A stretch of 64,000 bases of DNA from Aplidium turbinatum (GCA_918807975.1 OU964924.1:2802501-2866500); one strand, 5' to 3'; shown: positions 48,501 to 58,373, counted from the first letter of the stretch. Made by a program: numbers and translations. Notes: a model not told the origin generated them from the sequence alone.

Positions 48501-51500
48501 TTCGGTCAGAAGGGCGTCTGTTCGACACAGCTGAAGAGCAAGTGGTTGTGTCGTAGCAAGACAAAAGTATCCTCTGTAATGTTGAAAAGTTGTCATATAT
48601 ACAGTATTTTATATATGCAGACTTCAATTCCAAGTCCTACCCCTGCTTGGTTTGTAAAATACTGGTCTTATATTTAAAGTTTGCAAAAGAAGAAAAAATA
48701 CATAGGCTGAAGTGAAAACATCAGTGTGTATTTTTATTTAATGTAAGACTCTTTTTTGAAAACACTAAGAATTTAGATTTCACTTATTTTTTCTCCAGTG
48801 TATTGTTGGTGCTTTAACTAAATCCCACCGAACATTGAGTAATGTGAGTTCAATTTCTTCCCAGGTCAAAGTCCGCTTTCTTTTGCGCCTACAATCTCTT
48901 CCACGAATGACCAGCCTCCGCCGTCATCGTCACGTGCTCCCCCAACGATGCCTGGTGGTGGTGGAGACGGCCAAGTTGCTTTCAAGGTGACTCTTGCTCT
49001 TGTAACTCGTCTACAAAGCCTTGAATAGTTGCATCTAGCTGATCAATAGTGAAGGAACATACCACTGTGGAACGATCCAGGGCTGCAATGATATTATTCG
49101 ACCTTCGGGTATCTCGGTACAATCCATTTCTGTTATATCTACTACTAATAAGTTACCAGTGGGATGTCATGAAGGGATGATAGGGGATTACTACGCCTTG
49201 ACACCGGTTGAGAGATTGGTAATTTGCATGTGTCAGTGTAAGAGAACGTGTTAATACTTTCTACATGTTGGAGACCTAAAATGACAATTTGACAGTTCAA
49301 TTGAATTCTCTCTTCCCTAGGCTGGGCGATCGAGTCCTGCAGTGTCCGGAGTCAGCAGTTCTCCAGCATTGCTCAATCTCGTGGCCGCCACAAAGCCACG
49401 CGCTGCTGAGGTGGATGATAGAGGCAGTCTCATCGATGGTGGGTTCACTGTGCAGGGTTTTGTTCTTTGGCTGAAAAAGCCTTTTTCATATTTTACTGGT
49501 GGCTCAAGTGGTAAAACAGCAAATTATGCATTTCTCGTGTTCATTAGCTCAGTATTCGGTCCCGTTTTGTCTTTGAGTTACTGATGTCAGATTTATGTCT
49601 GTGCGCTTCTGTCCCAGTCAGCAAGTCAGTTCTTTATTACATCGATTCAACCTCTGCAGACGTTGAATCAATGTACAAAGGGACTGACTTGTTGACAGGG
49701 GTAGTCGAATGTGGAATCAAACAGCGTAGATTTGTTTAGCCCGATGTTCCGACAAATGTAGCGATTTTAGAACGTTTGAAAACACAGGAACTATTTGACT
49801 TTTATGTTGTTTAATTCAGGATTACTTTGCAGCTTTGTTGGCTCATCAGTAATGTGCAGTTCTGAACCTTGCTAGTGTTATATGCTTCATACCAACAATA
49901 ATCTGTTTGAATCTTTTAAATTATTTAGGAGTGCGGCCTCTCTCAGAAAAGAAGTCCAATGATGTGGAGAAAACTGCATCACGTGATGATGTTCCTCGAA
50001 GAACTGAGTCTCCTCGTGAGAATATTCCATCAGAGATTGTAGAACCTCCTTCGCAACAAGTCGGTGCTGCCAATACTCCGGAGTCATCGGAGCACTCTTC
50101 CACCAGTCCTCCACCTTCTTTGGAGTCTGTACAACCTCCTACTGAAAGTCACTCTTCTTTAATTCCTTCTTCCGTCGAGCCACCAGCATCTTCCCATCCA
50201 CAACAGAGTGAGGTTGCTTCCAAAGATCCTCCGGAATCTTTTCATAGTGCTTCTTTAACTCCTCAACCTAAAGGTGATCTTAAAGATACGGGTCCTCCTC
50301 CGTTATCAGCTGCTCCTACAAATGTGTTTGGAAGTAATGCGCCCGTTGCAAGCGCTGGAAGTTTTGGAGCCCTCAGTGACGCAGGTGATTATGATCTGTT
50401 AAAACATAACTAGAGATGTACCGATATATCGGTATCGGCATCGGTATCGGTGATATCGGCCATTTTTTGAGTATCGGTATCGGCCACGGTATCGGCAAAA
50501 TTTGGCCGATACTGTGGCCGATACTAAACATGTATATAAAAAAAGGCGTTTGCTGCGGATTTTCTGCGGAAGCAAAGATATAGATTTTTTAAAGTAGTAA
50601 TTAACGTCACATTGAAGTAGAAAAATAACAACCTGTTCAAATTTTTGATACCTCACAGTCCCATGATTCCCATCATGCAGTCCCATCATGCACGCACCTT
50701 TTGGCATTGTTTGCTTACAGTGATTCTTTCACTCAAACAAAACGTTTTGTTTCAGCAGTTTTGCGTTGTTCGATTCTTAAGTTGTGAAGGAGACTCAATT
50801 TCTCCAATATTTATCATTTGTGTTTTTTTTTTCTTACTCTCAGCAGAGGATAAAACCAGGCCAAGACTACCTAGGTGGCGGGAATGTGTAGTTTTGCATC
50901 GTTTTTGCGTTGCTGGACGTTTGAGGGACCCGTGTGGCTTGGTTGTTTTTTGGTTGGCTGGTTCTGTCAGTTTGTGATTTGGTTTCCGCCTTTCGTTGTG
51001 GTGGACTCACCAGGCTTGAACAATGTTGTGGCGGAGTGGGTGGGCTCGGGGTGGGGCGGTGAGACTGCAAATCCTCACTGAACTAATCAATAAGTAGTCT
51101 TGTTGCGCCTGGGATGGCGGCCTCATTGTGGGGGGGAGTGACCTTTCCTGCTGTCGGCACGGGGCTGGGCGCTCACTGGTGCGGCGGGCTGTTGCGATTC
51201 GCTGGCCATAACGGTGTAGCTTCCACGCTAGCCATTTAGACCATCCAATCAACTATATGTTTCTCGGCAGCCGTTTTGTAGCAAGAATTGAAATGGCTAG
51301 TGTGGAAGCTGCACCGTTGTGGTTGGCGGGTCACGGCAGCTCGCTGTGCTGGTGAGTGCTCAGCCTTGTGCTGGTGGCCGGGGGGGACGCTCCTTTCTTC
51401 GCAATGAGGTTGTCATCTTGGGCGCAACAAGACCATTTTGATTGGTTTGGTGAGGATTCGTGGTCCCATTGCTTTCTTTTTGGGCCTACTTATTCTGCCG

Positions 51501-54500
51501 TGACATTGTTTTGGCTTGGTGAGTTTATTGCGGCTAAGGGTGGAAGTTGAATCGCCGACTGGTGGAGCCGGCTTGCTGGGGGCAGCCAAGTTGCACGGGT
51601 TTTTTGAGCATTTGGCGGGGTGGGAGCGATGCAGAATTGTGCATTTTTGCCGCCTGGGTAGTCTTGGCCTGGCAAAAGCTTTTCAACCAAACGACAAGCG
51701 CCCTTAGGTTGCACATTACTTGTCGAATAGTTTTTTGTGCGACTACACAAATCACTTGGTTTACATTTTACATCTTATTATTAATTATGATAGCCTATTT
51801 GGAGAGTTTGCGCAAACACTTTATTAATTTTTCAGAAACCCCAATTATGATGTAATGTTTCTTTCCTTATACCCCAATCATCAATTACGGTGGCCTTTCA
51901 TTACTAAAACCTACTATTATGACACAACAATGCGGTTGAGATTGGATTCTTGAATCTTTAATAAATTATGCCAATTCAAAGCTTTCTTATCATTTGATAT
52001 AATTCCTTGCAAATACCAAAATTGCTTCTTTTTGTAACATCAAAGTATCGGCCAAAATATCGGTATCAGTATCGGTATCGGCCTAAAAAAGTGATATCGG
52101 GATCGGTATCGGCCAAAATATTGGTATCGGTACATCTCTAAACATAACAATCATAATAGCGAATCTAGGACTGCAAACTGGAATTAAGCTTGCTGTATAG
52201 CCAAACTCCGACGCGAACACGAAAAATGAAAAGCCCTTGGCTCTTAGTTTCAGCCTCACTGGCATCATTTGTGAATCCTATTCGCTTTTAAGTAACTACT
52301 TGGTTTTATATTTTACATGAAACTTTTACATACAACGTTTACTTGTGAATGTTTCTCAATTGACTAAAACTAGAACTGGTTTTGCAGCATCTTCTCTGGG
52401 TCGTCCTGAAGCTAATGCTGGCTTGTTATCACAAGGAGTCGGCCAACCTGTCCGCCAGTCACCGCAACCAGGTGTGAACTTTGTAGGATATGATGAAACA
52501 CAGTGATAAAACTTCGACTTTTTTTTAGGGGCTGTAGAGTCGGAAGGATTATGACATGTCCGGAGTCAGAGTCCTCAAAAAAAGGCCGACTCCGGCTTGA
52601 TACAAAGCGATGAACAATATAATTATGTTTGCAATCATTTTTCAAAATAATGTTTCTTGTTTTCTGCATTGCGCTTCAAAACTTTATCAGAAAAAGAAGT
52701 TCTGGTTCTTGTCAGTTTTTGAGAAAGTCACCATTTCAACATCGATCTCAATTTAAGTGAACAAAAAAAATGACAAAATTAAAAAAAAATCTGGGAACAC
52801 TGAAGTTGGAGTCGTCCAGTTTATAAATCAAGGAGTCGAGTCGTATATTTTTCGCCCGACTTCACAGCCCTGCTTTACTGCCCCTTGGAGAACACCGAAG
52901 AGCTGTATGGTTCATATCACAAAGTTTGATATTTGTTTTGAGTTTGAGTGGTCACATGAACTGAAAACACAAGCTCATGCGCGTTTAGGACAAGTTTTTA
53001 AAGCTGTGTCGATAGCCTTGGCGTAAACGTTTCCTGGCTTTATATGCCAGTTGAGTTTTTTGGCACGGAGTCATTAAACTAAACGAGCGTGGTGAAATTC
53101 AGCTTTTATGTGAATGGATTTTCTACTTTGCTTAGATGAAAAACGGGCTAACTGGCTGCTTAGAAGGAGCAATAATGATAGGGAATGGTCAAATTTTACC
53201 AAACTATTTCGTTTTATGTACTTGCAGGTTTATTTCAACTGTTGAAAAGCAATAGTGCTTCCGCATTCGGGTAAGTTGGATATTTGGCAATGAGCATGCA
53301 CTTGGTTGCTTAAGCTTGAAGATTTTGCGTTTATTTGATGTGTGGTAACATTTGATCTGCATACATTGCAATGACTGTTGCTGTTTCTGGTTAGATCTTC
53401 AGGTCCACGCACTGCCACGCCTTCCGTTTCTCACCAATCAGTATCCAGCGCGCCCGCCAGCTTGCTTTCTGTCAAGTCTACCATACCAACTAACACATCT
53501 GCTGGGGAGGGACCTGCACTCGGTGCGGCCCCCGTTGCTGTTCAGCCCCAAACGGAACCAACCACAAACGTTCCTGCCCCTTCAACGGAAAGTGCCTCTG
53601 AAATGAACAAACAACTTGACTCGACTGGTAGCGTGTTCGGGGATGCCCCTGCTTCGAGTGCACCCCCAACTGAAACCCCTTTGTCGTCTACATTTGCCAC
53701 CCCGCCGACAACGAGCACCCCCCAGGGTTTTGGCACCCCTGTCAGTTCCACTGCACCCCTATTGTTTGGTGGCGTACCTGTTGCCAGCGACGGTTCCGGC
53801 TTTGGCACATTCAGTGCCCAGACAAGTGCCCCATCAGTTTTCGGCACGGCTGCTCCAACTACCAACGCATTCCAGAGTTTTGGAGCCACCAGCACCGGGG
53901 GCTTCAGTAACACCACTTCGGGATTCGGTGCTGCTTCAAGCGGATTCGGTGGCGGCTTTCTGAGTGGGTTAGGCTCCACGCCCAAGCAGCAACCAACCAA
54001 TAGCAACCCCTTTGCTTCGTCAGAAACAAACACTCAATCTGCAGGTGATTAGAAACCAGCTGTTTTGTTGGTATCAACGATGGTTGTTAACGAGTTGTCA
54101 TAAAACGTGCGGTTTTTAATTTTATACAGTTGTTGGGTATACGATAAATCGTATTAATAAACTAAAAGAAAGTGATTATAACCTAGTGGAAGGCTAAGCA
54201 GAGAAAATTCAAGTGTATGAAATTAGTATCATCAAAATAAACTCAAACAACTTGTTTCACCCTTTGTGGGATCTTTAGATTGTTTATAGAGTTTGTGGAT
54301 TTCTATCACTCTATCCTGCATCTGTTGCTTTTTAATCGCATTACTCTATTTCTTACATTTTTAGACAATAAATCATTGTTTGGCAACACTGCTTCCTCCC
54401 CATTTTCATCTGATTTCGCGCAGTCACCGGCCCCCAATGCTTTTGGCTCCAAGTCCACAGAGCCCCAACAGAGCTTCGGCGCTTTCGCGAAGCCCGCTGC

Positions 54501-55953
54501 AGGTATTTGTGACGTCAATCTAAACAATTGTCTCTTAGACGACCGCCATCAAAAACATATAAAGGTGATCGCGTTACTGAAAATGTCGTCAAACGGAATC
54601 GTGTTGTGCGCAGTTCGTGTGTTTGTTATTTATTGCATGCTTCTTTAGGCTGCTTTTGTTTTGAAGCAAAACTGACGCAAAATATGTAATACGAAAGAAT
54701 ATAATGTTAAAAATCTATTACAATTTAGTTGCGTAAATTTATTCATGTCGATATCATTGGAAGCTACTCATGCGTAACGAGAGTGTTGCCAAAGTTATCA
54801 AGGATTTGTCTTCAGCCGCATTTGGGTCCGCTCCTGTGTTTGGTTCGCCGACTGGCTTCGGAGCAAAACCTGCGTTTGGGTCGACCTCACAGTTTGGGGG
54901 TTCTGCTTCCTTTGGCTCCCCCGCACCAGGGTTTGGCTCCCCTTCAGCATTCGGAGCGCAATCCGGGATGTCCACAGGGAATCAGGCGGGAAGTGGAGGT
55001 TTTGGTTCTTCCTCTGCTGGATTCGGAGCGTGAGTATCCCTGGATCTGTTTGTCTGCTTGGTATACTTCACCGTGGGAATTTTTCACTTTTTTGTTTCAA
55101 ATCAAAATCAACATTTGCCGCTTGTTGTCAGCTTGATCTGTCTTGTTGTGTAAGATTTAATTGGACTTCAAACCACTTTCAAACAGCATATTTCGAAACT
55201 TCAAATTACATTATTTTGTTTCATTGTGAAGTGGAAAATTGTCTTCAACACAAAACGCTTGGACTTATTTTGTTTGCCGCTGAACTCTGTTTTCATTTTG
55301 TTTAAAATATCTTTAAAGAGTTTCGACCAAGAAAGCTCGTTTCGAGCAGCACAGGTTGGCAAGGAAGAGATAGACTAGAAGCATAACAGAACCCAGACCA
55401 TTATTCTACTGTTTTTGCTTTTTAGTCACATAGATCTCATTTAGATTAGCATGGCATTTTTTTTATCTTTTTCCGTCTACCACGGCCTTGTTTTCTCATA
55501 TTTAGTAGTAGTGGTGCTTCGTCTTATCGTATTCCTTGTTACAAGCGTCACATTTTTCTCTTCCATCGCTAACATTCTTTCAGATTCGCCAACTCAACCA
55601 CTCCTGGGTTCGGGGCATTAGCCGAGCAGAGTGGAGGAGGAGGTGGGTTTGGCTCGTCCAGCAGTAACCAACAATCTGTATTTGGAGGAGGATTTGGCTC
55701 CCAATCCCAAGGATTCGGTTCTGCCACTGCCCCGTCTTTTGGTTCCACTCCAACTTCTGGATTCGGTTCATCTTCGTTTGGTTCCAATCCGTGAGTCTTG
55801 AAAGGTTTTAATAGTTTTTTAGAAAAACTTTGTGTAAAGCTAGATGGTTTCAATATCAGATTTAATGCTCACAACTTTAAAAAGCGCACCCACTGTACGG
55901 TAATACTCTCACCATGATTTTTCAGAAAACCATCATTTTCTGGATGGCGTTGA
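27597..55953 (+). CDS. NUP214: Nuclear pore protein NUP214
   Basis: Thirty-eight exons with consistent phases give 1,922 residues (human about 2,090). The first ten are 27597-27644, 28178-28321, 28901-29095, 29533-29645, 29852-29943, 30132-30202, 30451-30670, 32615-32733, 35011-35137 and 37189-37358. They encode the N-terminal beta-propeller: NVYGLVFAGYPTGFK, CWSPRGKQIMVGKEDGSM, CDGNLSLFHMINLQS. Exons 11-15 (37587-37721 to 39302-39367) are a Pro/Ser-rich linker. Exons 16-20 (40682-40851 to 42706-42795) are the coiled coil, with AKPLDMSDQRRMKEVRGWYQ. Exons 27-38 (47744-47859 to 55926-55953) are FG repeats, including GGGFLSGLGS and SNPFASS, ending FSGWR before TGA. NUP214 sits on the cytoplasmic face of the nuclear pore, binds NUP88 and DDX19, and docks CRM1 in export. 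Confidence 0.96.
30692..30783. repeat. Palindromic MITE copy
   Basis: This copy contains ACATTGATTCAACGT and GACGTTGAATCAACGT around a central GCAG. The outer parts CCCAGACAGCAAA and ATTTTCTGACAGGG are variants of the family ends. It starts about 22 bases after the exon 7 donor of NUP214. Confidence 0.65.
31623..31722. repeat. Palindromic MITE copy inside the hAT element
   Basis: It has CCAGACAACAAAATCTGTCA on the left, GACGTTGAATCAATGT in the right half, and GATTTTGCTGCCTG at the end. It is nested in the 30880-32282 element, so it inserted later. Confidence 0.65.
31882..32079 (+). pseudogene. hAT transposase C-terminal fragment
   Basis: These 65 codons include TSAPAERSFSKAGL and a following block ending in LVFINTNVGLEL. 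This is the dimerisation region at the end of hAT (Charlie/ZBED-like) transposases. There is no DDE catalytic domain, so it is non-functional for transposition. Confidence 0.85.
32960..34614. mobile_element. Non-autonomous hAT-like element, CATAGGCGTCGA termini
   Basis: The inverted ends CATAGGCGTCGA and TCGACGCCTATG and a perfect 8-bp duplication GTTATATC (32952-32959 and 34615-34622) define a 1.65-kb element in NUP214 intron 8. No transposase motif is visible. It contains degenerate pieces of the palindromic MITE family (about 33815-33860 and 34075-34115). Confidence 0.85.
35448..37073. mobile_element. Harbinger-type non-autonomous element
   Basis: Inverted ends begin GGGTCGAATGCAGAAAGGTA, with related subterminal AAGCTTGG/AAGCCTAG words. 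They are flanked by the 3-bp duplication TAA (35445-35447 and 37074-37076), the mark of PIF/Harbinger elements. It occupies most of the intron between NUP214 exons 9 and 10. It has no transposase. A LINE tail and a piece of a hAT end (36100-36196, with CGTTCCGGCGCCCCTG) lie inside. Confidence 0.8.
36290..36705 (+). mobile_element. L2/CR1-like LINE 3' fragment
   Basis: Translation shows the ORF2 C-terminal block: VFHGFAPNYLDTLLVHYKPA, later NLNEFKARLKTFYF. Next comes a short 3' region ending CGCTATATAAATATTG and (TTA)n, a tail typical of L2-like LINEs. It is strongly 5'-truncated, with internal stops, and is nested in the Harbinger-type element. Confidence 0.8.
37530..37600. repeat. Palindromic MITE half-copy abutting NUP214 exon 11
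   Basis: It contains the family's right half, GCAGACGTTGAATCAATATA, then TTTGTTGTTCCAGTTGGGTAG in place of the consensus ATTTTGTTGTCTGGGTAG. The exon 11 acceptor (CAG at 37584-37586) falls inside this match. Confidence 0.55.
38805..38895. repeat. Palindromic MITE copy
   Basis: It has TTTGCTTCAACGTCTGCAG, CATTGAATCAATATAAAAA and GCTGATTTGCTGTCAGG. It lies in the intron after NUP214 exon 14. Confidence 0.6.
38951..39045. repeat. Perfect 32-bp inverted repeat
   Basis: The arms 38951-38982 and 39014-39045 are exact reverse complements, beginning ATAATGTGCATATG, with a 31-base loop. It lies in the intron before NUP214 exon 15. In RNA it would form a long hairpin. It may be a recent fold-back insertion. 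Confidence 0.8.
39560..39620. repeat. Palindromic MITE half-copy
   Basis: The right half only: CTACAGATGTTGAATCAATG, a run of As, and a diverged end TTTGTTTCCTGAG. It lies in the NUP214 intron after exon 15. Confidence 0.5.
41550..41640 (-). mobile_element. tRNA-derived SINE fragment
   Basis: Read on the minus strand it has a B-box-like GGTTCGACGCC preceded by GGCGTTCGAAGGGTCATC. It lies in the intron after NUP214 exon 17. It is a short, degraded head region only. Confidence 0.45.
41664..41771. repeat. Palindromic MITE copy
   Basis: It has CCAGACTAATTTCGTC at the left, CGATTCAACGTTGAATCAAT at the centre, and GACGGATTTTAATGTCTGG at the right. The central palindrome ATTCAACGTTGAAT is exact. 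Confidence 0.6.
45147..45420 (-). mobile_element. LINE 3' fragment with (ATG)n tail
   Basis: The minus strand encodes LKLFGHTKRSQF and then GKRKRGRQPKRWQDNIQS, the usual closing block of a LINE ORF2 (FGH, RGRP, RW.D). After a stop and degenerate sequence it ends in ATGATGATG repeats (plus-strand ATCATCATCATC at 45147-45160). It is a 5'-truncated copy in the NUP214 intron after exon 24. Confidence 0.65.
45480..45533. repeat. 24-bp perfect inverted repeat
   Basis: The arms 45480-45503 and 45510-45533 (ATTATGATCATTATTCCTCA and its complement) are separated by six bases. Short TCATAGTT repeats precede it. Confidence 0.7.
45640..45835 (+). mobile_element. tRNA-derived SINE
   Basis: An A box TAGCTGAGTGG and a B box GGTTCGACACC are correctly spaced in a tRNA-like head. 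A non-tRNA body follows (CTTTGGCAGGACACTT, CTTGCCTTCCCGTCCAC). A truncated relative of the head lies at about 48495-48570. Both sit in NUP214 introns. Confidence 0.7.
47126..47400 (-). mobile_element. LINE ORF2 C-terminal fragment
   Basis: On the minus strand, 78 codons carry WVKLNRLRTGVGRFSSNM, then CACGSDFQTAHHIIHQC, the terminal Cys/His motif of a Jockey/I-like ORF2. The same block is present in the fragment at 22345-22960. It is 5'-truncated and lies in the intron after NUP214 exon 26. Confidence 0.75.
48495..48570 (+). mobile_element. Truncated SINE, same family as 45640-45835
   Basis: It begins just after the exon 28 donor of NUP214. It has GGGCGTCTGTTCGACACAGC and GAAGAGCAAGTGGTTGTGTC, matching the B-box region and early body of the larger copy. 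No A box remains intact. Confidence 0.5.
49611..49702. repeat. Palindromic MITE copy
   Basis: The left end is CCCAGTCAGCAAGTCAG. The centre is CATCGATTCAACCTCTGCAG followed by ACGTTGAATCAATGT. The right end is TGACTTGTTGACAGGG. The arms pair over most of the length. It lies in the intron before NUP214 exon 31. Confidence 0.65.
50411..52140. mobile_element. Non-autonomous hAT element with ATCGGT subterminal arrays
   Basis: The ends TAGAGATGTACCGATA and TATTGGTATCGGTACATCTCTA carry dense GGTATCGG/CCGATACC repeats. A perfect 8-bp duplication AACATAAC flanks it (50403-50410 and 52141-52148). It begins 27 bases after the donor of NUP214 exon 31. No transposase is visible. A GC-rich fold-back (50856-51672) is nested inside. 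Confidence 0.87.
50856..51672. repeat. GC-rich fold-back element nested in the hAT element
   Basis: The ends CCAGGCCAAGACTACC and GGTAGTCTTGGCCTGG are inverted repeats. Further inverted pairs lie inside, for example AGCTTCCACGCTAGCCATTT at about 51221 against its near complement at about 51291, and a GCGCAACAAGAC pair. Base composition is much richer in G and C than its surroundings. I see no convincing protein. Confidence 0.65.
52527..52872. mobile_element. Small hAT-like MITE, GGGCTGT-GAGTCGG termini
   Basis: The left end AGGGGCTGTAGAGTCGG and right end CCGACTTCACAGCCCTG are imperfect inverted repeats, with GGAGTC words inside both ends. It is about 350 bp, non-coding, in the intron after NUP214 exon 32. 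The target duplication is not clear. Confidence 0.55.
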
Positions 55954-56008
55954 GTCGAGGTTCTTTCCAGAAGTTGGAAGTGGAAGCAATGACATTTGAC
56001 GAAACCGA

Positions 56009-56014
56009 AATAAA
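56009..56014 (+). terminator. NUP214 polyadenylation signal
   Basis: AATAAA lies 56 bases after the NUP214 stop codon. It is the first canonical signal downstream. Confidence 0.6.
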
Positions 56015-56344
56015 ATGCTAATGTTTTTAATGAACTGTTGTGGCGTAGCGGTTTGCTGGAATTTGAAGTTTTGCTACATCTATGTAATGTATTGTACTGC
56101 GTAACTAATGTGACATTGCCTGATATGGAACTTCAACATTGCAATGATAATGATTGACTACAATATTCTCTCGCTATAGGAATTCACTTGCAAGATCAGA
56201 TGGACAATTTTTTACGGTTAATTTGGAAATCTGTTATGTAATTTAACAGCAATGTTATCTTATTGCAGAATACAAAATACACAGCAAGTTACAACGATTT
56301 TACATTCTGAGGTTAAGTTATGGAACGACTTGAGTGCTCTAGGC

Positions 56345-56822
56345 CTACGAGTCCAGTTCATCCACGTCTATATCCGTGTTGTAAGGCGGTCTCTCATTGA
56401 AGAGATTAGCATCTGATACCTTTGTAGCAAGGATCACCAGAATGTGAATCTCACATTCCTGTTCCTTGCTTGCCTAGGTTTTGAAGATATTTCGTGTTGC
56501 TCTCTTTGTCTGCCTCGTTCGACTGAATGAACTTGCTCACTCCCAGGTAGACCATCACAAACCAAGCAGCCATTGTTATCAGGAGTGGAACGTCTATCTT
56601 GCCACGACTTTTGTAGATCCTGTGAGCATGCATGATCTCTGGCGCTGTTGGGTCTGTTTTGTCGACATCTTGTAGGTCAACTGCTCTGTTCTCTTCCGGA
56701 GCGTGGTGATTTTCCTCTTCCATTATCTTTTTGAGTGTCTTCGGAGATTCGTTGTCAGGGTCATGATGGTTGGACTTGCTCACATCATCAGGAGCCGATG
56801 GAAGATCGGATGCGAGTATAAC
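56345..56822 (-). CDS. Small single-pass membrane protein, 3' exons, unrecognised
   Basis: The minus strand carries an exon starting after a good acceptor (TTGTTTGAGCAG) at 56822. It reads VILASDLPSAPDDVSK, a long acidic and histidine-containing stretch, then RGKIDVPLLITMAAWFVMVY, a clear transmembrane segment. There is no ATG at this exon's start, so the N-terminus lies further right; ATG at 57112 begins a basic MINRGRNVLVRGKLKAAVSIF that could be a mitochondrial-type leader. Two C-termini are possible. One removes an intron (56540-56420, donor GTGAGC) and ends with 56419-56345, NERPPYNTDIDVDELDS. The other reads on without splicing to a stop at 56451. The gene is tail to tail with NUP214, stops 392 bases apart. 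I do not recognise the family. Confidence 0.6.
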
Positions 56823-56834
56823 CTGCTCAAACAA

Positions 56835-58373
56835 GGTTATTTGATCACGGAAGTCGCATTTTTAGATCATCGTACTCTCTCGATTGTTCAAATCGTTGCA
56901 GGAATGCAAAACTGCCAGAATTCGAAAAAGTTTTAATTCCTAATCTTTCCAGATAACATAGAAATTTTTACAAACCCCACAACACGAAAGCTTCTTTGAT
57001 TGCGGATCCACAAACACTCGAACATGAGTAAGTGGACCGAGTTGTGACCGAAAATAGAAACTGCAGCTTTTAGTTTCCCTCGGACTAAAACGTTCCTTCC
57101 GCGGTTTATCATTTTGCCAGTTTTGCGTGTGCTACTTGTCGAGAGTTTGAACCACCAATGTAATTCCTAAAACGGATAATGGCAGATTGGTACTTTTTGT
57201 TGTTGAAATGTTATTGGTCGTAATCTTCGTCCTCGAACTGAAAAAGCTTTGAGGGATTAATAGCCAACAACTAGTAGTTTTACATACTTGTAGATGTTTT
57301 AAATCACTGACGCAGGCCTTGTCACCAAAATTGATAGAGGTTTGCTATTGCCCATGAATTTTGTTCCATTCGCTCAATGCTAGTGCTACCAATGGAAAGC
57401 ATTCCATAATGAATTGCTTAAGCTCACAGCCCCACACCCCGAAAATCAAACCAGCTCTGCTTTATCTTGCAATTTCTATGTGCGCAAAGTGGTAGATTGC
57501 AAGAACTGTGTTCCATTTAGCGGCTCGAAGTGAATGGAATAATTCAGACAACCACACTTCGACAAGCTGAAACTTTACTCTGTCAATTTCGATAACCGGC
57601 CGTGCGTCATTGGCTCAAATCACTAGTCTGGATTAACCTATCAGAGGCTTTCTCAGTATGAGGATAAAGATTCAAAGCCAAGACTACAAACTCAATGCTT
57701 AATGTTTTTGACGAGGAAATGTAGATTTAATGGTGTCCGACTAATTGTTCGTAAGCAATTCTTCGTAAAACAACTCTTCCTAAAGCATTTTTTCTTGCAT
57801 GCAGTTAAAATTTGATGTAGGCTACGAAGAAATGCTTTACGAAGAATTGTTTTACGGATTTCATTTTACGAACAATTGTTTTACGAAAAACTGTTTACGA
57901 AGAATTGCTTTACGAACAATTGCTTACGAACAATTTGCCTATAACCAGATTTAATTGACGTCATGTAGCCTGCAGGTAGCTTAGTTTGAGAACATTTAAA
58001 TTTCAAAGATAGACGAGACGTAGGTTGCGTCGAGTTTAAGCATTCAACGCCCTTCTCTTATGTTTGCGGCTATAGTTCGCCATTTCTTCCACCCGTTTTA
58101 ATATCTCCATGCGTGCATCTGTTCCATAATCGAGTTATTTCACAAAATGCAGCTAGGTAGACTAAAGAATGATTAATTCAGCAAGAAAGCCGGAAGCATT
58201 TCAGTTAGACGAGTTGGTCTATTATCTTTCGTCGAAGGGCAAATCGATATTAATTCAGTTAAAAATGCGATTTGTCATTCTCACAAAAATCCCAGAGATC
58301 GATCCTGTTAATATGGATCAAAATTGTCCCAATAACAGCCATGCCTGCATCCTTGACTTGATTAGCTAATAGG
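56835..58373. other. Intergenic or 5' region of the minus-strand gene
   Basis: It may include a first exon of the small membrane-protein gene, with ATG at 57112-57110 on the minus strand. A segment at 57283-57480 resembles 62690-62885. A fold-back with repeated TTTACGAA words lies at 57742-57941. No other gene is seen. Confidence 0.4.
57742..57941. repeat. Fold-back array of TTACGAACAATTG words
   Basis: The right half repeats forms of TTTACGAAGAATTG and TTACGAACAATTG at least six times. The left half carries the same words reverse-complemented (CAATTCTTCGTAAAACAAC, AATTGTTCGTAAG). The whole is a large imperfect hairpin built from a 14- to 17-base motif. It is probably a MITE. Confidence 0.7.

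Noticed and set aside
50867-51750. Overlapping Pro/Trp-rich ORFs on both strands in the GC-rich segment
   Set aside because: They result from high GC content and inverted repeats. No domain is recognisable and frames overlap on both strands.
53542-54033. 163-codon minus-strand ORF
   Set aside because: It lies wholly opposite NUP214 exon 34, whose FG-repeat codons leave the antisense frame open.
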